A stretch of 64,000 bases of DNA. Source: Arthrobacter bambusae. GTDB taxonomy: Bacteria > Actinomycetota > Actinomycetes > Actinomycetales > Micrococcaceae. Position 1 is the stretch's first letter; every line of letters begins with the position of its first letter. Of this stretch, positions 40,036 through 48,304 are shown piece after piece. The notes under the pieces are model-generated. The model worked only from the letters and a program-made list of their open reading frames with translations. It was not told the DNA's origin and made no database searches. A program made the translations under genes and the position numbers. Where the stretch lies: positions 124,001 through 188,000 of the forward strand of contig NZ_JAUSSZ010000008.1 in NCBI RefSeq assembly GCF_030812595.1, in the 5' to 3' direction.

Positions 40036-40689
40036 ATGACCGCAACTGCCGCCCAGCCCTTGCTCGTGGCCGCCATCGGGCTCTTGGGGCTGCTCACGAG
40101 CCCCCTTGCGGAGCTTCTTACAGCTCGCTCGCTGCCGCGGCTTGGCGGGCTCCCCTCCCCCATTGTGAGGATTACGACGGCGTCAGTCACCGCCGCGTTA
40201 TTTGTCCTGCTGACGCTCCGGTTCGGTTTTTCCCCGCAGCTCCCTGCCTACCTGCTGTTAGGGGCGCTGGCAGTACAGCTGTCGCGTGTGGACCTGGCCC
40301 ACCATTTGCTTCCCAACCCACTGGTGCTATTGCTGCTTGCTGCCGGCCTGGTGCTGTTAACTACGTCCGCCGCACTGACTCCTGAGTGGCCCGGACTCTT
40401 TCGAGCGGCGGCCGGCGGCGTCATTTTGTTCCTCGGCTACTTAATTCTTGGATTAATTTCTCCCGGCGGCCTCGGAATGGGCGACGTGAAGCTCTCAGCA
40501 CCACTCGGAATGTACTTGGGCTACTTGGGCTGGACCCAGCTGTTCTATGGGGGCCTGCTGGGTTTCGTGGTGGGCGGGGTGATGACGGTGCTGATGTTGC
40601 GGCTGAAACGCGGAAACAAGCCCTCCGAGGTGGCACATGGGCCCGCCATGTTCGCAGCGGCAATTGGAGTGGTACTGCTTATAGCCTGA
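40036..40689 (+). CDS. tadV: Prepilin peptidase, TadV/CpaA type (A24 aspartic protease)
   Basis: A 217-residue membrane protease that cleaves the leader peptides of Flp pilins. It has several hydrophobic helices. The two catalytic Asp residues are in SRVDLAHHLLPN and in the hallmark GLGMGDVKLSAPLG (GxGD). It lacks the N-terminal cytoplasmic methylase domain of PilD, as is usual for Tad systems. It is 270 bases upstream of the first pilin gene. Confidence 0.9.
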   Translation: MTATAAQPLLVAAIGLLGLLTSPLAELLTARSLPRLGGLPSPIVRITTASVTAALFVLLTLRFGFSPQLPAYLLLGALAVQLSRVDLAHHLLPNPLVLLLLAAGLVLLTTSAALTPEWPGLFRAAAGGVILFLGYLILGLISPGGLGMGDVKLSAPLGMYLGYLGWTQLFYGGLLGFVVGGVMTVLMLRLKRGNKPSEVAHGPAMFAAAIGVVLLIA

Positions 40690-40737
40690 GCCCACGCCGA
40701 GCCTCCCGGTTCCGCTCAGTCACCGGCAGTCCCATGC

Positions 40738-40833
40738 GTACCAGTACTTGGATGGTACTTAGGCAGAAAAACCGAGTACCGCGGGGCGCCACTTCGAGTA
40801 GGCCGTGGTACGGGTACCGGAAAAGACGAGTAC
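40738..40833. promoter_or_regulatory. Cluster of seven GTAC palindromes upstream of the pilin genes
   Basis: GTAC starts at 40738, 40744, 40755, 40776, 40808, 40814 and 40830. Two pairs form GTACnnGTAC (40738-40747 and 40808-40817). Most sites share extended sequence of the AGTACC / GGTACT type. Five of them (40744, 40755, 40776, 40808, 40830) are spaced 11, 21, 32 and 22 bp, near whole helical turns. This looks like an operator array for a DNA-binding regulator of the tad genes. Confidence 0.55.
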
Positions 40834-40959
40834 CACTACGCATTGTTTGTTAACCCTCCCAGGCGCAATTCTTGTCCTATCGAAATCCGAACCGCTAAAC
40901 GGAATATGTAAGCGGCAGGATTCGTAGGCAAATTCACTTATCTGGGAAAGGTACTTCCA

Positions 40960-41154
40960 ATGGAATCTCTTATGATCAACGTCATCGCTTTCGTCGCCGG
41001 CGTCAAGGACCGCCTCACATCCTCCGAGAAAGGCGCAACGGCGGTTGAATACGGCATGCTCGTCGCTTTGATCGCGGCAGTCATTGTCACGGTCGTTGGC
41101 CTCCTCGGCGGAAAGATCAACACTGCCTTCACAGCGATCAACTCAGCGCTCTGA
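40960..41154 (+). CDS. flp1: Flp-family pilin 1
   Basis: A 64-residue prepilin. It has the Flp motif KGATAVEYGMLVALIAAVIV, where Glu (+5-like) and Tyr follow the processing site and lead into the hydrophobic assembly helix. A 28-residue leader with charged residues (KDRLTSSEKG) precedes it. GAAAGG lies about 8 bases before the ATG. Confidence 0.93.
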   Translation: MESLMINVIAFVAGVKDRLTSSEKGATAVEYGMLVALIAAVIVTVVGLLGGKINTAFTAINSAL

Positions 41155-41175
41155 ATACACCCGATGATCTCCGAC

Positions 41176-41221
41176 CCGGGCCGGTCACGCCGAGGAATTC
41201 CTCAAGGCGCGGCCGGCCCGG
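41176..41221 (+). other. Strong hairpin between flp1 and flp2 (possible attenuator)
   Basis: Outer stem CCGGGCCGG (41176-41184) / CCGGCCCGG (41213-41221), with inner CGCC/GGCG around GAGGAATTCCTC. Little T-tract follows, so it could be a partial terminator or an mRNA 3'-end stabiliser that raises flp1 above the downstream genes. Confidence 0.6.
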
Positions 41222-41242
41222 ACCTTTATAGGGGGAAACACA

Positions 41243-41404
41243 ATGAACAAGTTCTTCCAAAGGCTTCGGGTCTCTGAAATTGGGGCAACCGCAGTCGAAT
41301 ATGGCCTGCTCGTCGCACTAATAGCGGCAGTCATCATCGCAACCGTGGCGCTTCTTGGACCGGAAGTTCAGTCCGGATTCCAAACTGTCGTCGATAGTCT
41401 CTAA
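41243..41404 (+). CDS. flp2: Flp-family pilin 2
   Basis: A short gene of 53 residues starting MNKFFQRLRVSEIGATAVEY, followed by the hydrophobic helix GLLVALIAAVIIATVALLG. The G-ATAVEYG processing motif is the same as in flp1. AGGGGGAAA is the ribosome-binding site. Two pilin genes in tandem suggest a major and a minor subunit or alternative pilins. Confidence 0.92.
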   Translation: MNKFFQRLRVSEIGATAVEYGLLVALIAAVIIATVALLGPEVQSGFQTVVDSL

Positions 41405-41415
41405 AGGCGTCGGAA

Positions 41416-41829
41416 ATGCGTCCCGAAAAGAGATCAGGATCCGAGGCCGGCGCCGTCGCAGTCGAATTTGCCTTGATACTTCCGATTTTCCTAGTGCTGG
41501 TGCTCGGCATTTTCGAGTTCGGGCGCGGACTCAACATCCAGGTCTCCCTGACAGAAGCTTCTCGGGAAGCGGCCCGCTATGCCTCAATCCACCAAACGGA
41601 TTCTGGATACAGCGTGACTGCCGCCCAAGACGCAGGAGTCGCCGCTGCGCCGTCCGTGGCTTTATCTCGGTCTAACATAAGCGTCCAATCTGTGGGCTCA
41701 AACCCTTGCAACGTCGTCGTCACAGTGGCTTACACCACACCGTGGATGACCGGGTTTCCCGGCTTGGTTCCCGGGATGCCATCACAACTCAGCCTGCAAG
41801 GCAAAGGGGTAATGCGATGTGGCGGCTAA
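41416..41829 (+). CDS. tadE: TadE-like pseudopilin
   Basis: A 137-residue protein with a TadE-type N-terminus: GAVAVEFALILPIFLVLVLG preceded by a short charged leader, then FEFGRGLNIQVSLTEASREAARYAS. TadE proteins are processed by the prepilin peptidase and act as minor pilus components. The start is 11 bases after flp2, and its 3' end overlaps the next gene by 13 bases. Confidence 0.9.
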   Translation: MRPEKRSGSEAGAVAVEFALILPIFLVLVLGIFEFGRGLNIQVSLTEASREAARYASIHQTDSGYSVTAAQDAGVAAAPSVALSRSNISVQSVGSNPCNVVVTVAYTTPWMTGFPGLVPGMPSQLSLQGKGVMRCGG

Positions 41830-42836
41830 AGCGAGACGATCCCGAGCGTGGAGTGGTGGCCCCGCTCACCGCTCTCCTCATGGTTGCGCTACTTGGCATG
41901 GCAGCGTTCGCCATCGACGTCGGCTCAATGTATTCGGAACATGCCCAACTTCAAAACGGCGCAGACGCCGCCGCGCTTGCCATCGCGCAAGCCTGCGCCA
42001 AGGATCCGAATTCCTCAGACTGCACTGGACCGGCATCCGCCGCAACCACGCTTGCAGGGAACAACGCCTTGGACGGCGTCACCAATGTGCCTGCTGCGAC
42101 CGTCAATCTGGCGGCTTCGACGGTGGACATCACCACTCAGTCGCGCGATACCTCAGGGAACAATCACTTCTCCCTGGTGTTCGCACGCGTGCTCGGCATT
42201 CAAAGTACCAACATCGAGGCTTCGGCTCAGGCCACGTGGGGGCCACCGAGCAATGCGGGCGCCTTCCCACTTGCATTCTCAGACCAGTGCTGGGATTTGA
42301 GCGGATCCACTCCGTCGGGCGATCTTCAGAAGATTTCCTGGAAACCGGGAATCACGTGTACCAACGCTTCCGGCCACACGATTCCTGGCGGCTGGGGTTG
42401 GCTGACCCAAAGCTCTCCGTGCTACTCAACCACACAGGCCGGCAGCACCAGCATCGGGTCGGACCCCGGTAACAATTTTCCAGGCGCTTGCCAGTCTGTA
42501 CTTCAGGGCTGGGTCGACACTCTCGACGGCGGCGGCGCGGTAAAAGTACTCTTTCCGGTCTTCGACACAGCGACCGGGAGTGGAAATACGGGGTCGTTCC
42601 ACATTATTGGCTACGCGACGTTCAACATTGTGGGTTGGAAATTTGGCAGTAACGGCAGCCCCTACATTTATCACAACACAAACGCCGACCTTGGTAACCC
42701 AAATTTGGCCTGCGCAGGCGGCAACGATCGCTGCATTATCGGACAGTTCATCAAATACCAATCAATTGGCACCGCTGGTGGCGGCGGAGGAACCGGGGCA
42801 GACCTCGGAACCCTCAATGTCCACCTCACCAAATAA
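41817..42836 (+). CDS. tadG: TadG-like pilus-assembly protein (putative Flp pilus-assembly TadE/G-like)
   Basis: A 339-residue protein with an N-terminal anchor typical of the TadG group: ERGVVAPLTALLMVALLGMAAFAID, then VGSMYSEHAQLQNGADAAALAIAQAC. The rest is an extracytoplasmic, Cys-containing domain (for example CAKDPNSSDC, ACAGGNDRC) likely to form disulfides. The ATG at 41817 lies within the tadE 3' end and the conserved TadG anchor follows at once. Confidence 0.88.
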   Translation: MWRLKRDDPERGVVAPLTALLMVALLGMAAFAIDVGSMYSEHAQLQNGADAAALAIAQACAKDPNSSDCTGPASAATTLAGNNALDGVTNVPAATVNLAASTVDITTQSRDTSGNNHFSLVFARVLGIQSTNIEASAQATWGPPSNAGAFPLAFSDQCWDLSGSTPSGDLQKISWKPGITCTNASGHTIPGGWGWLTQSSPCYSTTQAGSTSIGSDPGNNFPGACQSVLQGWVDTLDGGGAVKVLFPVFDTATGSGNTGSFHIIGYATFNIVGWKFGSNGSPYIYHNTNADLGNPNLACAGGNDRCIIGQFIKYQSIGTAGGGGGTGADLGTLNVHLTK

Positions 42837-42887
42837 CAAACCCAAACTGGGAGCTCAACTCCATAGTCAAACTAAGGGGAAATCAAA

Positions 42888-43643
42888 TTGAAAACTCGCC
42901 TACTGGGAGGCATAGTCGCAATTGTCCTGGCAATCGCCGGCACGTTGCTGTTGGTCACATACGTACAAGGATCGGAAGCCCGGGCACAGAAAGACCTCCA
43001 GCCCGTGGACGTACTGGTCGTCGAAAGTAAGGTTCCGGCCGGCTCTGACCTGCAAACGGTCAAGGCCGCTGTCAAGCTCACTTCATTGCCCGCCGCTTCA
43101 GTGCCCAGCGGAGCGCTAAAGAGCCTAGATGGGCTCGACGGTAAAGTTTCAGGGGTCGACCTGCTACCCGGAGAGGCACTCCTAGGAGCGCGACTCGTTG
43201 ACCCGGCAAGCCTGGCGGCCCCGGGCTCGGTGCCGGTTCCGGCCGGACTCCAGGAGATTTCACTTCACTTGGACGCGCAGCGCGTCGTCGGTGGACGACT
43301 CGCCGCCGGAGACACTGTTGGCGTCGTGATCCTGCTCGATGATTCTGCCGCCCAAGGCGCAGCAGGCGGCAGTGCCCAGATGGTCTTCCACAAGGTATTG
43401 GTCACCAGCGTCCAGCGGGCTGCTTCGCAGGCGAAGACCACCAGCCAGCCAGCGTCTGGCCAGGAGCAGGCGAATACTCAATTGCCGGAAGGCGCGTTCA
43501 TCGTGACCTTGGCCCGAAGTGACGTCGATTCTACGAAGATCGCCTTCGGGGCAAAGTATGGAGATATTTGGCTAACCAAGGAACCTTCGACTGCAAGCGT
43601 TGGGCCGAATGTCGTAATCAAGCGAGCCGAGGTCCTGCAATGA
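42888..43643 (+). CDS. cpaB: CpaB/RcpC pilus-assembly protein with SAF domain
   Basis: A 251-residue protein with an N-terminal membrane helix (GGIVAIVLAIAGTLLLVTYV) and a SAF-type beta-clip domain (VLVVESKVPAGSDLQTVKAA, VDLLPGEALLGARL), as in CpaB. It uses TTG at 42888, with AGGGG about 8 bases upstream. Its stop overlaps the next start (ATGA). Confidence 0.9.
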   Translation: MKTRLLGGIVAIVLAIAGTLLLVTYVQGSEARAQKDLQPVDVLVVESKVPAGSDLQTVKAAVKLTSLPAASVPSGALKSLDGLDGKVSGVDLLPGEALLGARLVDPASLAAPGSVPVPAGLQEISLHLDAQRVVGGRLAAGDTVGVVILLDDSAAQGAAGGSAQMVFHKVLVTSVQRAASQAKTTSQPASGQEQANTQLPEGAFIVTLARSDVDSTKIAFGAKYGDIWLTKEPSTASVGPNVVIKRAEVLQ

Positions 43644-44836
43644 GTCGCTTCTTGGTCATCACACCAAACGCTGAGTTTGAACACCGCGTCAGGCAAGCCA
43701 CTGACGGCATGCATGGCGAGATCCAATCCATTACCGCTGATTTTCTTCCACCTAGTCCAGACGACGTGTTGCGCGTCCTGTCCGGCGAACTGTTGGAAGT
43801 GTTGATTCTGGGACCTGGTCTGGCGTTGGAAGACGCCTTTCGCCTGGCAAGCCTGTTCGATCTTCAATACCCGGAGATCAGTGTTGTCCTTGCCGCTGCC
43901 GATCAGACGCAAGTGGCATTGCCCGCAATGCGAGCCGGAATCCGCGATTTGCTTCCCCCGGACTCTGGGGTGGACACGATTCGTATCCTGCTAGAGCGAG
44001 CGAGCCTTGCAGCTGCCGGCCGCCGACGTGGATTGGGGGCAACTGTTGAGGGAGAACGACCGGGCGGGCGGATTATCGCCGTGATGTCGCCCAAGGGTGG
44101 AGTCGGGAAAACGACGATTTCCACCAATCTGTCCGTGGGTCTTGGCAAGCTCGCCGGCATGGGTGTGGTGGTGGCCGATCTTGATCTACAGTTCGGCGAC
44201 GTCGCCTCCGGCCTTCTCCTCGAACCGCAAAAGACCATCGCGGACGCCGTAACCGGGGCGGCCGTTCAAGACAGCATGGTCTTGAAGTCTTACCTCTCCG
44301 TCCATCCGGCCGGCATTTACGCGCTATGCGCGCCTCACAATCCGACCCAGATCGAAAACATCTCTGCCGACCAGGTTGGACATCTCTTGGAACAACTTGC
44401 GAACGAATTCCAATACGTCGTGGTGGACACTGCCCCGGGACTTGGCGAGCACGTGCTGGCAACTCTCGAGCGTGCTACCGATGTTGTGTGGGTGTGCGGA
44501 ATGGACATCCCCAGCATCAAGGGCTTGCGGACGGGGTTGGACGTACTCGACGAGATTGGCCTGCTACCTCGGCATCGCCACGTGGTATTGAACTTCGCTG
44601 ACCGGCGGAGTGGACTCTCGTTGGCTGATGTGGAAGCGACGATCGGTTGTCCGGTCGACGTCACCTTGCCTCGTTCCAGAGCACTGCCGTTTTCCACAAA
44701 CAAGGGCATTCCGCTTCTGCAGGACGGTTCCAGGGATGCCGCGGCGAAAGGCCTCCGAACCTTGGTTGACCGGTTCAAGCCGGGCTGGGAGGCCCGACCT
44801 CACAAACAACTGCACCGAAGGGCGGTAGTCCAATGA
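43640..44836 (+). CDS. cpaE: TadZ/CpaE, ParA/MinD-like pilus-localisation ATPase
   Basis: A 398-residue protein with an N-terminal receiver-like domain (about 1-120, without the usual phospho-Asp context) and a MinD-type ATPase domain with the deviant Walker A MSPKGGVGKTTISTNL, VVADLDLQFGD and VVVDTAPGLG. It places the Tad machine at the cell pole in other bacteria. Four-base overlaps with cpaB and cpaF couple translation. Confidence 0.93.
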   Translation: MSRFLVITPNAEFEHRVRQATDGMHGEIQSITADFLPPSPDDVLRVLSGELLEVLILGPGLALEDAFRLASLFDLQYPEISVVLAAADQTQVALPAMRAGIRDLLPPDSGVDTIRILLERASLAAAGRRRGLGATVEGERPGGRIIAVMSPKGGVGKTTISTNLSVGLGKLAGMGVVVADLDLQFGDVASGLLLEPQKTIADAVTGAAVQDSMVLKSYLSVHPAGIYALCAPHNPTQIENISADQVGHLLEQLANEFQYVVVDTAPGLGEHVLATLERATDVVWVCGMDIPSIKGLRTGLDVLDEIGLLPRHRHVVLNFADRRSGLSLADVEATIGCPVDVTLPRSRALPFSTNKGIPLLQDGSRDAAAKGLRTLVDRFKPGWEARPHKQLHRRAVVQ

Positions 44837-46275
44837 ACCTCTCCAAGCGCCTCGACTCAGCACGGGGAATCGCGCCGGTCCCCACGGCAACAAGTCCGAT
44901 GGGCGATCCTTGGTCCGCTCCGAGAAGCTCCGGGCCTGACCCGGCTACCTTCGAGGCTGATTCACTGCCCGGCTCAGCAGAGACCAGCCAAGCTCTCGGG
45001 GCGATCAAGGAACGCACCAGTGAAGCGCTCTACGAGCGGATGGGGGCACGGATCTCGGACACGAACATGGACGAAGCCGAACTTCATCAGTTCGTCAAGG
45101 ATGAACTCCGCGCAGTTATCGATGAGGACGAAATTCCACTGAGTTCGGCAGAGCGTCAAAGGCTTGTCCAAGAGATCGCCGACGACGTCTTAGGACTGGG
45201 GCCGCTTCAGCCTTTCCTCGATGATCAGGACATAACTGAGATCATGGTCAACGGTGCCGAGCGGATCTACGTTGAGAGTGCCGGAAAGCTCTACCGGACG
45301 AGTGCCCGTTTCACGTCCGAAGAGCATCTTCGCAAAATCATCGAACGGATCGTGTCAAAGGTGGGCCGTCGAATCGACGAATCGTCGCCTTTGGTTGACG
45401 CACGCCTTGCCGATGGCTCACGCGTGAATGCGATCATCCCGCCCCTGGCTGTCAATGGGTCGTCGCTGACCATTCGTAAATTTGCCCGGGTACCGCTCAC
45501 TGTCCAAAATCTCATTGCCCTGGGCACCCTGAACCCTGAGATGGCGGAGTTGCTGCATGCTTGTGTCCAAGCCCGCCTGAACATCATCGTCTCGGGCGGT
45601 ACCGGTACAGGCAAGACGACTCTGCTCAATGTTCTCTCCGGGTTCCTTCCCGCCGACGAGCGCATCGTCACCATTGAGGATGCTGTGGAGCTCCAACTGC
45701 AGCAGGAGCATGTTGTCCGTCTGGAGAGCCGGCCGCGCAACATCGAAGGCAGAGGTGAAATCTCCATTCGTGACCTCGTGCGGAACTCCTTGCGCATGAG
45801 GCCCGACCGGATTGTTGTCGGGGAGGTTCGCGGTGGCGAATCCTTGGACATGCTCCAGGCCATGAACACGGGCCACGATGGTTCGATCTCCACTGTCCAC
45901 GCAAACTCTCCGCGCGACGCCGTAGCACGATTGGAAACTCTCGTACTGATGGCCGGCATGGATCTGCCGTTGAGGGCCATCCGAGAGCAGATCGCGTCTG
46001 CCGTCAACCTGATCGTACACATTTCCCGCCTTCGCGATGGCACACGGCGCGTCACCCACGTTACCGAGGTGCAAGGCATGGAAGGCGACATAGTGACCTT
46101 GCAGGACGCTTTCACTTTTGATTACTCAGCAGGTATCGACGCAAATGGGCGGTTCCTCGGACGGCCAATACCCACAGGAGTGCGGCCACGTTTCGTTGAC
46201 CATTTCGCCGACCTGGGAATACAGATTTCACCCGCCATATTTGGATCCTTGCAAATGGGGGGTGGACTGAGGTGA
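44833..46275 (+). CDS. cpaF: TadA/CpaF secretion ATPase
   Basis: A 480-residue hexameric ATPase that powers Flp pilus assembly. It has the Walker A IVSGGTGTGKTTLLNVLSG (about residue 255), the Asp box ERIVTIEDAVELQL, Walker B MRPDRIVVGEVRGGE and the His box STVHANSPRDA, all intact. The N-terminal about 50 residues are low-complexity. Overlaps cpaE and tadB. Confidence 0.96.
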   Translation: MNLSKRLDSARGIAPVPTATSPMGDPWSAPRSSGPDPATFEADSLPGSAETSQALGAIKERTSEALYERMGARISDTNMDEAELHQFVKDELRAVIDEDEIPLSSAERQRLVQEIADDVLGLGPLQPFLDDQDITEIMVNGAERIYVESAGKLYRTSARFTSEEHLRKIIERIVSKVGRRIDESSPLVDARLADGSRVNAIIPPLAVNGSSLTIRKFARVPLTVQNLIALGTLNPEMAELLHACVQARLNIIVSGGTGTGKTTLLNVLSGFLPADERIVTIEDAVELQLQQEHVVRLESRPRNIEGRGEISIRDLVRNSLRMRPDRIVVGEVRGGESLDMLQAMNTGHDGSISTVHANSPRDAVARLETLVLMAGMDLPLRAIREQIASAVNLIVHISRLRDGTRRVTHVTEVQGMEGDIVTLQDAFTFDYSAGIDANGRFLGRPIPTGVRPRFVDHFADLGIQISPAIFGSLQMGGGLR

Positions 46276-47219
46276 ATCCCACGAGTCCAGTCTTTCTCGC
46301 GCTCGGCGTTGTCTTCGCGTTCTTGGCGTTGTGCGTCGTGGTCTTCGTAGTCCTTGGTTCGCGGAATTCAGGCATTGCCCTGTCCCGGCGCCGCCCTGGA
46401 GGGGCCGTCCAAACGTCCGCGCTTACCAAGGTGACTACATCGGCCGTCGCCTTCGTCGACAGCACCGTAGGGAAATCCCGTTCATACGGAACCCGGGCAC
46501 GCTTGGAAAAGGCGGGAATCAAGATGAAGCCCGCGGACTATATCTTGCTGGTGACTTGCTCGGCCTTCGTTGCAGGAATAGTCGGTTTCATCATGAGCGG
46601 CTTTATCTTCGGCTTGCTTTTGTTGATCGCTGCACCTTTCGTTGCAAAGCTCATTGTGGGCGTGCTGACGGGCCGCCGCCGGGCGAAATTCGAGCTCCAA
46701 CTCGGTGACACCATCCAGATGCTCTCGGGGGGCATGCGAGCAGGGCACAGCCTGCTCCGTTCAATCGATGCCGTGGCTCAGGAGTCCGAGTCTCCTACCC
46801 GCGAAGAGTTCGCCCGCATAGTAGCGGAGACCCGGCTCGGGCGCGATTTGAGGGATTCGATGAGCGATGCTGCTGACCGTCTCGATAGCGAAGACTTCGT
46901 CTGGACTGCCCAGGCCATCGAGATCCACCGGGAGGTAGGTGGCGACTTGGCAGAGGTCCTGGATCACGTCGGTGAAACCATTCGTGAGCGGGCCCAGGTC
47001 AAAGGCCAGGTTCGCGCTCTAAGCGCCGAAGGACGTCTCTCCGCGTATATCCTCATCGCCCTGCCGATCGGAATGTTTCTATACCTCACCCTGACAAATC
47101 CCGTATATATCGGACTGCTTTACTCCAACCTTCTCGGTTGGATCATGATCGTCACTGCCGTTATCTTGCTGGTGCTTGGGGCCTTCTGGCTCAACCGTGT
47201 CGTCAAGATCAAGTTCTGA
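46272..47219 (+). CDS. tadB: TadB, inner-membrane platform protein (T2SF domain)
   Basis: A 315-residue protein with an N-terminal helix, two further helices around 95-140, a cytoplasmic T2SF domain (QLGDTIQMLSGGMRAGHSLL, GGDLAEVLDHVGETIRERAQ) and two C-terminal helices. GTG start overlaps cpaF by four bases. It pairs with TadC as the platform on which CpaF acts. Confidence 0.93.
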   Translation: MNPTSPVFLALGVVFAFLALCVVVFVVLGSRNSGIALSRRRPGGAVQTSALTKVTTSAVAFVDSTVGKSRSYGTRARLEKAGIKMKPADYILLVTCSAFVAGIVGFIMSGFIFGLLLLIAAPFVAKLIVGVLTGRRRAKFELQLGDTIQMLSGGMRAGHSLLRSIDAVAQESESPTREEFARIVAETRLGRDLRDSMSDAADRLDSEDFVWTAQAIEIHREVGGDLAEVLDHVGETIRERAQVKGQVRALSAEGRLSAYILIALPIGMFLYLTLTNPVYIGLLYSNLLGWIMIVTAVILLVLGAFWLNRVVKIKF

Positions 47220-47228
47220 GGGGTTGCT

Positions 47229-48119
47229 ATGAGTCCTATTGCATGGCTGTTCGTAGCACTGATTGTCGTTCCGATTGCGGGGATGGCTTGGTCTTTCATT
47301 TCGGTAGACCGTGCCGGACTGGCTACAGTCCGAGCGAATTTAAGACGAAGCCCAGGACGGCTTCAACAGGCAGAGCCAGAAGCGCAGCGGATCCTCGTCA
47401 AGGAACTTGGCCTTCGTTTCACGCCCAAGGGATACGTCGCTTGGCTGGACAAGCTTCTCGCGCGGGCCGGTCGGCCGGCGGGAATCCCTTTGGAGCGACT
47501 GCTCATTGCCAAACCGGCACTTGCGCTTGTTGCTGGGCTTTTCGGCCTCTATTTCTTCCTCCAAGCCCCGAGCGGGCCAGGCTTCCTTCTGTACCTGTTC
47601 GTCGTTGCGTTGTGTTACATGGTGCCGGATGTCATGATCCACAGCCGTGGTGCGAAGCGCCAGGAAGCCATTCAACTGGAACTCCCGAACACCCTCGACC
47701 AGATGTTGATCTCGGTCGAGGCGGGTCTGGGATTCGAGGCAGCGATGTCAAGGGCGGGCCAAAATGGTTCGGGCCCCCTGGCCTCGGAATTCCTTCGTAC
47801 CTTGCAGGACATGCAAGCCGGGCGCAGCCGCAAAGACGCATATCTGGCGCTCTCCAGCCGTGCGGATGTTCCAGAATTAAGAAGCTTTGTGCGTGCAGTC
47901 GTTCAGGCTGACACCTACGGAATCGCCATAGCCAACGTTCTTCGAACGCAGGCGTCGCAGATGCGCATCAAGCGTCGTCAGCGGGCTGAAGAGAAAGCGA
48001 TGAAGCTTCCGATCAAGGTTCTCTTTCCGCTCATGTTGTGCATACTCCCCGTACTCTTCATTGTGGTCATGGGGCCAGCGGTCATCAACGTAATCAACAA
48101 CTTCATGGGGGCGTTCTGA
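47229..48119 (+). CDS. tadC: TadC, inner-membrane platform protein (T2SF domain)
   Basis: A 296-residue protein with a T2SF domain (ELPNTLDQMLISVEAGLGFE, RKDAYLALSSRADVPELRSF) and the family C-terminus KAMKLPIKVLFPLMLCILPV followed by a final hydrophobic segment. It starts nine bases after tadB. Last gene of the pilus operon; a terminator follows at 48198. Confidence 0.93.
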   Translation: MSPIAWLFVALIVVPIAGMAWSFISVDRAGLATVRANLRRSPGRLQQAEPEAQRILVKELGLRFTPKGYVAWLDKLLARAGRPAGIPLERLLIAKPALALVAGLFGLYFFLQAPSGPGFLLYLFVVALCYMVPDVMIHSRGAKRQEAIQLELPNTLDQMLISVEAGLGFEAAMSRAGQNGSGPLASEFLRTLQDMQAGRSRKDAYLALSSRADVPELRSFVRAVVQADTYGIAIANVLRTQASQMRIKRRQRAEEKAMKLPIKVLFPLMLCILPVLFIVVMGPAVINVINNFMGAF

Positions 48120-48197
48120 CCAGGCTCCCATAACCAGCGCATCTGGGGCGCTACTGACAGGCCACCCGCCACCCCAGAACCGCGGGTGGTCTTCGCA

Positions 48198-48233
48198 GGC
48201 CCCCTCCCCGGTACCCAGAGCCGGGAGGGGGCC
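48198..48233. terminator. Terminator between tadC and truA
   Basis: GGCCCCCTCCCCGG / CCGGGAGGGGGCC, a near-perfect 13-bp stem between the convergent tadC and truA genes. No long T-tract. A tandem 17-bp repeat (GGCCGTCCAACGTCCA at 48230 and 48247) follows. Confidence 0.7.
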
Positions 48234-48304
48234 GTCCAACGTCCAAGGCCGTCCAACGTCCAGGCGCGTCCGGGAAAGCTCGCGGGAGACCGCCAGCCCT
48301 GAAC

